From an uncultured Porphyromonas sp. (lineage in GTDB: Bacteria > Bacteroidota > Bacteroidia > Bacteroidales > Porphyromonadaceae), in assembly GCA_900539155.1 (NCBI GenBank), contig UQBE01000015.1, positions 1 through 40,647 of the forward strand: DNA of 40,647 nucleotides, written 5' to 3'. The translations under genes were made by a program, and so were the position numbers. The notes under the pieces are model-generated. The model ran no database searches, was not told where the DNA came from, and saw only the letters and a list, made by a program, of their open reading frames with translations. This document shows positions 25,211 through 30,423 of the stretch, in pieces. Each line of letters begins with the position of its first letter. The stretch's first letter is position 1.

Positions 25211-25936
25211 CTATTTGTGTAGGATGAGATCACGCATAGACCAGACGCCTACGGGGTGCTGTAGGAGATACTCGGCAGCGAGGGTGGCTCCTAGCGCAAA
25301 GCCCCGACGGCTATAAGCCTCGTGGCGCAGTGTTATCTCGTCGATGTCAGAGTGGTAGATGACGGAGTGGATGCCAGGCACCTCGCCCTCACGGATTGCC
25401 TCGATGCCGAGAGAGCCATCGTGTGTCTCAAGTCCTAGATGCCAGTCATGTAGCGAAGGAGTCTGCTCGATGAGCCCCTCGGCCAGTGTGATCGCAGTGC
25501 CACTCGGTGCATCCAGCTTGTGTATGTGATGCGTCTCCTGAATGCGTGGTGTGTACTCGGGATAGGGAGCCATGAGCTGTGCGAGCTGCTCATTGAGGAT
25601 CATCATCAGATTCATCCCGAGGCTAAAGTTGGACGCAGCAAAGAGTCCCCCACGACCAGAGCTTTGCACCTCTGCCTTGAGCTCCTCTAGCTGCTCCTTC
25701 CAGCCCGTACTGCCCGTGACTACGGGTAGTCCCGCCTTTAGGGCAGCTTGGCAAAGCTGATAGCCACTCTCAGGGGTGGAAAACTCAATGGCGACATCGG
25801 CCTCGTGCAGAGAACCATCCTCCAGTAGGGCAGCGTCAGCCTTATCTATACGAGCGACCACCTCATGTCCGCGCTGGGTGGCAATCTCCTCAATCATATG
25901 CCCCATGCGCCCATATCCGAGTATAGCGATTTTCAT
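25211..25936 (-). CDS. dapB: 4-hydroxy-tetrahydrodipicolinate reductase
   Basis: This 241-residue enzyme catalyses the NAD(P)H-dependent reduction step of diaminopimelate/lysine synthesis. Visible are the Rossmann start AILGYGRMGHMIEEIA (3-18), VVTGSTGW, and the signature ETHHIHKLDAPSGTAITLAE with the catalytic His/Lys pair. It is the first gene of the minus-strand dapB-lepB-S26-WbqC run. No TAnnTTTG box is seen in the 78 nt upstream, so transcription may come from the OmpH-like gene. Confidence 0.96.
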   Translation of the reverse strand: MKIAILGYGRMGHMIEEIATQRGHEVVARIDKADAALLEDGSLHEADVAIEFSTPESGYQLCQAALKAGLPVVTGSTGWKEQLEELKAEVQSSGRGGLFAASNFSLGMNLMMILNEQLAQLMAPYPEYTPRIQETHHIHKLDAPSGTAITLAEGLIEQTPSLHDWHLGLETHDGSLGIEAIREGEVPGIHSVIYHSDIDEITLRHEAYSRRGFALGATLAAEYLLQHPVGVWSMRDLILHK

Positions 25937-25963
25937 AGTAGTTAGTAGCGGTTTGATAAGCAG

Positions 25964-26001
25964 GTGTGCGTGAGGAGCGCCTATGTCTCCTCACAGCACA
26001 C
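25964..26001 (-). terminator. Long hairpin between the OmpH-like gene and dapB
   Basis: GTGTGCGTGAGGAG (25964-25977) pairs with CTCCTCACAGCACAC (25987-26001) with small internal mismatches. On the minus strand it is followed by CTGCTTATC without a solid T-run. It could be a weak terminator or a 3'-end stabiliser of the upstream mRNA. Confidence 0.5.
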
Positions 26002-26014
26002 GTCGTGTAGGGTT

Positions 26015-26638
26015 TTACTTCTTAGCTTCCTTAGTCTCCTTAGACTTAGCTTGGTAGGCAGCGTTGAGGAAGTCGAGGACTTCTTGGGTAATGTCAAAAC
26101 TTTCGCCAGCATACATCACACCTTCCAGCCCCGTAGAGGTGAGGATTAGGTCGTACTTCTTGTCCGCGTTGAACGCTTTGAGCTGAGCGGTTACCTCATC
26201 GTGTAGCGCCTTCTGTGCATCAGTTTGTGCTTTCATAGCCTCCTCGGCATAGCGTTGCTCTAGCTGAGCACCCTCCTGCTGCATAGCGGTGATGCGCTTC
26301 TCCTCAGCATCGACCTGAGACTGGGAGGTGAAGAGACCCTTCTGAGCCTTCTCCATATAGCTCGCATAGGCTTTTTGCGCCTGTTGCGCCTTATTGGCAA
26401 GTGTCTGCTGATTTCGCTTGAGCTGAGCCTCTATCTGCTTGTTTGCATCGACATAGTACTCGTAGTTTTTGTAGAGCGAGTCGAGAGACACGACACCTAT
26501 TTTGAGCTGGTGCGTAGGGTCTGCGGTAACTGCCGTAAGGCTGTCTGAAGATGTCGTCTGACCCTCCTGGTTTTGCTTGCAGCTAACGAGTAGTAGCGAA
26601 AGGAAGAGTAGCGGGAGTAGGATAAACTTCTGATTCAT
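26015..26638 (-). CDS. OmpH/Skp-like lipoprotein
   Basis: The start MNQKFILLPLLFLSLLLVSC at 26638 gives a lipoprotein signal with cysteine at residue 20; an ATG eight codons upstream would add a hydrophilic extension and is less likely. The mature protein has a long Gln/Ala/Glu/Lys-rich coiled coil and the OmpH-like ends IGVVSLDSLYKNYEYYVD and KYDLILTSTGLEGVMYAG. Skp/OmpH proteins chaperone outer-membrane proteins in the periplasm. The lipid anchor is a variation on the soluble Skp plan. It lies 44 nt downstream of the small membrane protein gene. Confidence 0.83.
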   Translation of the reverse strand: MNQKFILLPLLFLSLLLVSCKQNQEGQTTSSDSLTAVTADPTHQLKIGVVSLDSLYKNYEYYVDANKQIEAQLKRNQQTLANKAQQAQKAYASYMEKAQKGLFTSQSQVDAEEKRITAMQQEGAQLEQRYAEEAMKAQTDAQKALHDEVTAQLKAFNADKKYDLILTSTGLEGVMYAGESFDITQEVLDFLNAAYQAKSKETKEAKK

Positions 26639-26682
26639 ATAAATATTGTGTTGATTTGACAAAAGGAGAGATGAGGTGAGAA

Positions 26683-26898
26683 CTACTGGGCATCATCCGC
26701 TAGGCGGTCGGCTAAGTTTTGCCTTGTGGCTAGCTCCGCCATCTGCTTGTTGGCACAGCCTATACCTCTCTTCTTAAGAGCTTTACTATCCTCTATATGC
26801 GAGCTTTGGACACTCTTGTCGCCCTTGACGATCAGTCGCAAAGCGAGTAGAACCACGGCGAGTCCGATGAGGATTATGGATATGATGATGAGTCTCAT
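26683..26898 (-). CDS. Small single-helix membrane protein
   Basis: This 71-residue protein has one N-terminal membrane helix (2-24) and a short basic/polar tail with KALKKRGIGCANKQ. Similar small proteins with a helix followed by an ALR.RGI.C motif are common in Bacteroidetes, but no function is known to me. A promoter lies about 60 nt upstream, and the OmpH-like gene follows. Confidence 0.65.
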   Translation of the reverse strand: MRLIIISIILIGLAVVLLALRLIVKGDKSVQSSHIEDSKALKKRGIGCANKQMAELATRQNLADRLADDAQ

Positions 26899-26910
26899 AG
26901 TTTTTCTTAG

Positions 26911-26918
26911 TATATTTG
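26911..26918 (+). promoter_or_regulatory. -7 box pointing toward pepD
   Basis: TATATTTG matches TAnnTTTG on the plus strand, 142 nt before pepD. No clear TTG lies at the usual spacing, so this is a candidate only. Confidence 0.35.
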
Positions 26919-26956
26919 CAGATGGAGATTGTACTTATTGTACGCTCTCAGTGAGA

Positions 26957-26964
26957 CAAAGGTA
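26957..26964 (-). promoter_or_regulatory. -7 box of the small membrane protein gene
   Basis: On the minus strand TACCTTTG lies 58 nt before the start at 26898. The -33 position reads GTG instead of TTG. Confidence 0.5.
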
Positions 26965-27060
26965 TGCCTTTTGTCGGACTTACGCACGCATTTGAGGTGA
27001 CAAACTAGTGTCGTGTGGAATTTAATAAGCATATATTCTAACTTTTCAAAGCAATAAACG

Positions 27061-28524
27061 ATGCAAATAACAGATCTAACTCACATGCCCATCTGGCAGC
27101 ACTTCTACGAAATTACCAAGATTCCTCGCCCCTCAAAGCATGAGGAGCAGATATTGGCTTTTCTCAAGAAGTTTGCCGAGGAGCATAACCTAGACTATGC
27201 ACAGGATAAGACTGGCAATATCGTCATCCGCAAGGGTGCTACGCCTGGTATGGAGGACCGCGAGACCATCATCCTCCAGGGACATATAGATATGGTCTGC
27301 GAGAAGAATAGTGACGTAGAGCACGACTTCTACAAGGATCCTATCAAGACCAAGATTACCGACGGATGGATTCACGCTGAGGGCACGACCCTAGGTGCTG
27401 ACAATGGTATCGGCGTCGCTGCAGGGCTCGCTGTCCTGACCGACCCCACCGTAGAGCATGGGCCCGTTGAGTGCCTCTTTACAGTAGATGAGGAGACCGG
27501 TCTGACCGGCGCCATGGGTATCGAGCCAGGCTTCGTCGAGGGACGCATCCTCCTCAACCTCGATAGTGAGGACGAGGGCGAGATGTTCATCGGCTGCGCT
27601 GGCGGTATGGGTACGATGGCTTTCTTTGACTATAAGGCAGAGGCTACACCTGCTGGGCAGATTGCTCTAGAAGTAAAGGTCAGCGGTCTCAAGGGCGGAC
27701 ACAGCGGTGGCGACATCCATGTCGGTCTAGGCAATGCCAATAAGCTCCTCGTACGCTACCTATATAAGGTCCTCAAGGAGGTGCCTGAGATGCGCCTAGC
27801 TATGATTGATGGCGGTAACCTACACAACGCTATCGCTCGTGAGGCTAAGGCTGTCATCACCATCCCTGCCAATCGCAAGGAGGATTTAGCTATCTGGGCA
27901 AACGAGATGGACGCTGAGTTCCGCAATGAGCTCAAGAAGGTCGATCCTAATGTCAATCTCCGTGTGGAGACAACCACAACCCCTAAGGAGGTCGTCGACA
28001 AGAAGACGGCTGACACGGTCATCCGTACGCTCTACGCTTGTCCTCACGGTGTGATGGGCATGAGCCACTCGCTAGAGGGACTCGTAGAGACCTCTACCAA
28101 CCTAGCTAGTGTCAAGATGCAGGAGGGCAATGTGATCAGCATCGAGACGAGTCAGCGCAGCTCTACCGAGTCGCTCAAGGAGGATGTAGGCAATATGCTC
28201 CTCGCTCTCTTTGAGCTAGCCGGTGCGCGCACAGAGGTACGTGACGGCTATCCCGGTTGGGCGCCTAACCCTGACTCTGAGATCCTAAAGGTTGCTGAGA
28301 GTACCTACCGCGAGCTCTTCGGCAAGGACCCTGCGGTCAAGGCTATCCACGCAGGTCTCGAGTGCGGACTCTTCCTCGCGAAGTATCCTTATCTCGACAT
28401 GGTCTCCTTCGGCCCGACGATGCGTGACGTACACTCACCCGCAGAGCGTATGGAGATCAAGACGGTGGAGATGTTCTGGCGCCACCTCGTAGCGATCCTC
28501 AAGAACGCTCCTAAGCGCAAGTAA
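27061..28524 (+). CDS. pepD: Aminoacyl-histidine dipeptidase (M20C)
   Basis: This 487-residue cytosolic zinc enzyme hydrolyses Xaa-His and related dipeptides. Motifs include ILQGHIDMVCEKN (His75), TTLGADNGIGVA (Asp114 bridging the metals), DEETGLTGAMG (catalytic Glu144 and ligand Glu145), NLDSEDEGE, and HAGLECGLF near the C-terminus. The lid-domain segment LKGGHSGGDIHVGLGNANKL is also present. Length is typical of PepD. It fits peptide-based nutrition. The structured RNA array lies immediately downstream. Confidence 0.96.
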   Translation: MQITDLTHMPIWQHFYEITKIPRPSKHEEQILAFLKKFAEEHNLDYAQDKTGNIVIRKGATPGMEDRETIILQGHIDMVCEKNSDVEHDFYKDPIKTKITDGWIHAEGTTLGADNGIGVAAGLAVLTDPTVEHGPVECLFTVDEETGLTGAMGIEPGFVEGRILLNLDSEDEGEMFIGCAGGMGTMAFFDYKAEATPAGQIALEVKVSGLKGGHSGGDIHVGLGNANKLLVRYLYKVLKEVPEMRLAMIDGGNLHNAIAREAKAVITIPANRKEDLAIWANEMDAEFRNELKKVDPNVNLRVETTTTPKEVVDKKTADTVIRTLYACPHGVMGMSHSLEGLVETSTNLASVKMQEGNVISIETSQRSSTESLKEDVGNMLLALFELAGARTEVRDGYPGWAPNPDSEILKVAESTYRELFGKDPAVKAIHAGLECGLFLAKYPYLDMVSFGPTMRDVHSPAERMEIKTVEMFWRHLVAILKNAPKRK

Positions 28525-28536
28525 TCACAGCTAAGA

Positions 28537-28605
28537 CTGCTGACCTACCAGTCGGCAGGACTAATAACGAGAAGGCTCAGTCGCAGCGATGCGGTTGAGC
28601 CTTCT
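28537..28605. terminator. Two hairpins after pepD, probably bidirectional
   Basis: The first hairpin is CTGCTGAC / GTCGGCAG (28537-28558). The second is AGAAGGCTCA / TGAGCCTTCT (28570-28605) with an inner CGCA / TGCG. Neither has a plus-strand T-run. On the minus strand the second is followed by CGTTATTAG and would end transcripts from a minus-strand TACCTTTG box at 28686-28693. Confidence 0.55.
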
Positions 28606-28779
28606 GCGCTCTAGGAACCACTCGTTGAGCATTGATCGAAGGTGCTTCAGCGACCACTCCGTCAAGGCCCCATTGATAAAGCGTGCAAAGGTAATAAGAG
28701 CACCCCTCGAGACTGAACTCTCGTGCGCTCAACGTCGCTCTGTAATCACCCAGCGTCTCAACACTCCATAAAGAAGAGC

Positions 28780-28810
28780 TTGTCGGATTCAAAGATAGTT
28801 GCTACCTTTG
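28780..28810 (+). promoter_or_regulatory. Promoter of structured RNA unit 1
   Basis: TTG (28780-28782), a 20-nt spacer, then TACCTTTG (28803-28810): a full Bacteroidetes promoter with no protein gene downstream. Confidence 0.75.
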
Positions 28811-28816
28811 TGGCAT

Positions 28817-28893
28817 AAGAGCAGTCGACAGTTGACCTATGATTGTTCGCACGAAGAGCCAGTTTTCATAAGGAAGCTGGCTCTGGTCTTTTA
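28817..28893 (+). ncRNA. Structured RNA unit 1
   Basis: The predicted RNA of about 77 nt begins ATAAGAGCAG and ends with the terminator hairpin AGAGCCAG (28855-28862) / CTGGCTCT (28877-28884), followed by GGTCTTTT. The 5' end AGAGCAG could also pair, less well, with the terminator's 3' strand, which would give an alternative fold. There is no convincing reading frame. It shares promoter spacing and the AAGAGC start with units 2 and 4 but not their inner hairpins. Confidence 0.55.
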
Positions 28894-28953
28894 GATCTCA
28901 CTTTGGTTAAATAGCAGAGCTACATAAATCTGCTCTGTTGAATTCAAGCCCAG

Positions 28954-28984
28954 TTGTCTGTATCAAAGATAGTTGCTGCCTTTG
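28954..28984 (+). promoter_or_regulatory. Promoter of structured RNA unit 2
   Basis: TTG (28954-28956), a 20-nt spacer, then TGCCTTTG (28977-28984), one base off TAnnTTTG. The preceding CAAAGATAGTTGCT stretch is the same as in the unit 1 promoter. A small hairpin AGCAGA / TCTGCT lies just upstream (28913-28934). Confidence 0.65.
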
Positions 28985-28990
28985 CGGTAA

Positions 28991-29075
28991 GAAAGAGCAA
29001 GCTCGCTCGGTCTGCCTTTAATTCTAGGCTATATACTGCGTTTGCAGTACGAACCCGGGGAGCTTGCTCTTTTCC
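28991..29075 (+). ncRNA. Structured RNA unit 2 (three-stem family)
   Basis: P1 is AAGAGCAAGCTC (28993-29004) with GAGCTTGCTCTT (29060-29071), 12 perfect pairs, extended by CTCGG (29006-29010) with CCGGG (29055-29059) across a one-base bulge. P2 is GCCT / AGGC (29014-29029) with loop TTAATTCT. P3 is TACTGC / GCAGTA (29034-29049) with loop GTTT. The 3' strand of P1 runs into TTTTCC, so P1 would also end transcription. About 85 nt, no coding capacity. Units 3 and 4 share the fold. Confidence 0.7.
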
Positions 29076-29091
29076 TTTGAAATATAATCAC

Positions 29092-29099
29092 TACCTTTG
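29092..29099 (+). promoter_or_regulatory. -7 box of structured RNA unit 3
   Basis: TACCTTTG is an exact -7 match. No TTG stands at the 20-nt spacing, so this promoter may be weaker than those of units 1, 2, 4 and 5, or transcription may read through from unit 2. Confidence 0.5.
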
Positions 29100-29104
29100 C
29101 AGTA

Positions 29105-29178
29105 GAAGAGGTAAACACTCGAGCTGCCTTTAATTGAAGGCTATATTCTGTAATAGAACGAATTGAGGTTTACTCTTC
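29105..29178 (+). ncRNA. Structured RNA unit 3 (three-stem family, diverged)
   Basis: P1 pairs GAAGAGGTAAACACTC (29105-29120) with GAGGTTTACTCTTC (29165-29178), 14 pairs with two one-base bulges. P2 is GCCTT / AAGGC (29126-29141). P3 is TTCT / AGAA (29146-29158). Compared with units 2 and 4 the stem sequences differ but stay paired, while GCCTTTAATT and AGGCTATAT are kept. The region after P1 lacks a T-run, so the RNA may continue into the next element. Confidence 0.6.
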
Positions 29179-29181
29179 ACG

Positions 29182-29277
29182 CTTGCTGTAAAGGCAAGAA
29201 AGGACGTACATCCCAATGTGAGTCTCACCTAAGCGTCGGGAACGAGGTAAGAGCATTTGGGGTGTGCGTCCTTTTTC
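29182..29277 (+). ncRNA. Structured RNA unit 3b with a 19-bp closing stem
   Basis: A small hairpin CTTGC / GCAAG (29182-29198) precedes a long stem: 29200-29218 pairs with 29254-29273 over 19 pairs (including G-U) with one bulge, followed by TTTTT. Inside lie GTGA / TCAC (about 29218-29228) and a weak CGT / ACG hairpin, an analogue of P1-P2-P3. No promoter is seen, so it may be the 3' part of the unit 3 transcript (about 170 nt in total). The closing stem plus T-run is a strong terminator. Confidence 0.6.
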
Positions 29278-29289
29278 TACAATGAGGAT

Positions 29290-29360
29290 TAGCTGGAACC
29301 CAGCTATTCTTCGACATAGGGGCTAGTTCTTTCCGATGAAGAGCTAGCCTTCTGCTTTTT
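29290..29360 (+). ncRNA. Structured element 3c (two hairpins and T-run)
   Basis: Hairpin TAGCTGG / CCAGCTA (29290-29306) is followed by a stem of 11 pairs: GGCTAGTTCTT (29321-29331) with AAGAGCTAGCC (29339-29349), then CTTTTT (29355-29360). It looks like the 3' end of another small transcript. No promoter box is recognised between 29277 and 29290. It could alternatively be a back-up terminator for unit 3b. Confidence 0.5.
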
Positions 29361-29399
29361 ACATACGAGGGCATCTTTAGACTTCTATCTCATGGCGAG

Positions 29400-29430
29400 T
29401 TGCTCATCAGAGATATTGTTTCTGTCTTTG
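29400..29430 (+). promoter_or_regulatory. Promoter of structured RNA unit 4
   Basis: TTG (29400-29402), a 20-nt spacer, then TGTCTTTG (29423-29430), one base off the consensus and placed exactly as in unit 2. Confidence 0.65.
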
Positions 29431-29436
29431 CGACAA

Positions 29437-29524
29437 GAAAGAGCTAATTCACTCAGCTTGCCTTTAATTATAGGCTATATACTGCGTTTGCAGTAAGAAC
29501 CTGAGGAGTTGGCTCTTTCTTTTT
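29437..29524 (+). ncRNA. Structured RNA unit 4 (three-stem family)
   Basis: This is a paralogue of unit 2. P1 is AAGAGCTAATTC (29439-29450) with GAGTTGGCTCTT (29506-29517), 12 pairs including two G-U. CTCAG (29452-29456) with CTGAG (29501-29505) extends it across a one-base bulge. P2 is GCCT / AGGC (29460-29475) with loop TTAATTAT. P3 is TACTGC / GCAGTA (29480-29495) with loop GTTT. P1 is followed by TCTTTTT. The stem differs from unit 2 at several positions, with pairing kept by compensating or wobble changes. Confidence 0.72.
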
Positions 29525-29535
29525 ATACTATAAAT

Positions 29536-29566
29536 TTGGCTGTCTCAGGTAGTGTCGCTACCTTTG
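29536..29566 (+). promoter_or_regulatory. Promoter of structured RNA unit 5
   Basis: TTTG with TTG at 29536-29538, a 20-nt spacer, then TACCTTTG (29559-29566): a full consensus promoter 12 nt after the unit 4 T-run. Confidence 0.75.
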
Positions 29567-29571
29567 CAGGC

Positions 29572-29653
29572 GAGGAAGACTTCAGTTAAACACTGCTCAA
29601 CCTCGATTGCAGGGGCTAATCCTTTAGTTGAAGGATTAGCCTGCTGTATTTTT
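29572..29653 (+). ncRNA. Structured RNA unit 5
   Basis: The predicted RNA of about 82 nt has a 5' hairpin closed by CGAGG (29571-29575) and CCTCG (29601-29605) with inner CAGT / ACTG. A terminator of 11 pairs follows: GGCTAATCCTT (29614-29624) / AAGGATTAGCC (29631-29641), then TATTTTT ending at 29653. A 61-codon frame overlaps it but shows no protein-like features. Confidence 0.58.
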
Positions 29654-29689
29654 ATGCCATTCCTTGCTGTGGCAGCGCTGAAAAGGCGA

Positions 29690-29720
29690 GAGGGGTGCTA
29701 CCATCCCGGTAACACCCCTC
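29690..29720 (-). terminator. Hairpin facing the DUF4625 gene
   Basis: GAGGGGTG / CACCCCTC with an inner TACC / GGTA across one mismatch. On the minus strand it is followed by TCGCCTTTTC, so it probably terminates transcripts from the TonB-DUF4625 operon. Between it and that gene (29721-29892) only small stems such as CACTC / GAGTG and GGACGC / GCGTCC are seen. Confidence 0.55.
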
Positions 29721-29892
29721 CCTATCACATACACTAAACAAATTACTGTCTCTTCAAGTTGTTGCGATTGATTTAGATGGGGAGCACTCTTTGCGGAGTG
29801 TCTTATCATCTGTCGCTAGATCTTGATATCGTGACCTTTGACACAACGGACGCCCTCTCGCTAGACACTCGACCGAGCGTCCCTACAAAGGG

Positions 29893-30411
29893 CTACTCGT
29901 GGTCGTGGTCATGGTCGTGGTCGTGGTGATGGTCGCTGGAAGTGTCCTGCAAAAGGGTGATAGTGCGAGCCACCATCGACTCATTGCCCGAGCGGTCCAC
30001 GCAGTAGACCAGGAGGTGGTACTCACCAGGAGTCGCATCAGCGGGTATCTTGATGTCGTGGTGATGGATAGTGGCGTTGCGCTGGTTGACGGAGTACTCC
30101 TTGTTGAAGGTAAAGGGCTTCGTCTTCTCGTCACCGAGACGTAGGGCTTGGGTGTGATGAGAGTGTCCGTCGAAGTTGTTGTGGATGTCGATTTTGTACG
30201 ACTTGACGAGGTCATTGTCCGAGAGCTTCATCTCGAAGTGGACGCCCTCCTCATCGCCGATGAGGAGCATCCCATGCTCTTCGGGCGCGAGCAGCTCGAT
30301 AACGGGCTTGGTAGTATCGGTGGGCTCCTCCTTCTGGCAACTTGTGAAGGTTGTCGCTAGAGCGAGACAGCTGAGGAGTGTGATTGATGCGAAGATTGTT
30401 CTTTTCATCAT
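29893..30411 (-). CDS. DUF4625 lipoprotein with His/Asp tail
   Basis: This 172-residue lipoprotein has a signal ending TTFTSC (cysteine at residue 25). The body resembles DUF4625, an immunoglobulin-like domain of Bacteroidetes lipoproteins: KPVIELLAPEEHG, FEMKLSDNDLVKSYKIDIHN, GEYHLLVYCVDRSGNES. It is rich in histidine (HSHHTQ, HHHDIKIP) and ends in an HHHDHDHDHDHE tail, a typical metal-collecting end. It lies 12 nt downstream of the TonB receptor gene, so it is probably a surface partner that binds zinc or a similar metal. The metal is inferred. Confidence 0.82.
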   Translation of the reverse strand: MMKRTIFASITLLSCLALATTFTSCQKEEPTDTTKPVIELLAPEEHGMLLIGDEEGVHFEMKLSDNDLVKSYKIDIHNNFDGHSHHTQALRLGDEKTKPFTFNKEYSVNQRNATIHHHDIKIPADATPGEYHLLVYCVDRSGNESMVARTITLLQDTSSDHHHDHDHDHDHE

Positions 30412-30423
30412 AGTATTGAAGAT

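Noticed and set aside
28577..28792. Small overlapping frames on both strands after pepD
   Set aside because: They cross hairpins and promoter boxes and lack conserved features; probably chance.
28780..29653. CRISPR array, integron attC array or retron RNA as explanation of the repeated units
   Set aside because: Units are not identical repeats with unique spacers of fixed size, there is no cas, integrase or reverse transcriptase gene in view, and each unit has its own promoter or terminator.
29552..29737. 61-codon plus-strand frame over unit 5
   Set aside because: It starts inside the promoter, runs through a terminator hairpin and has no ribosome-binding context or protein-like composition.
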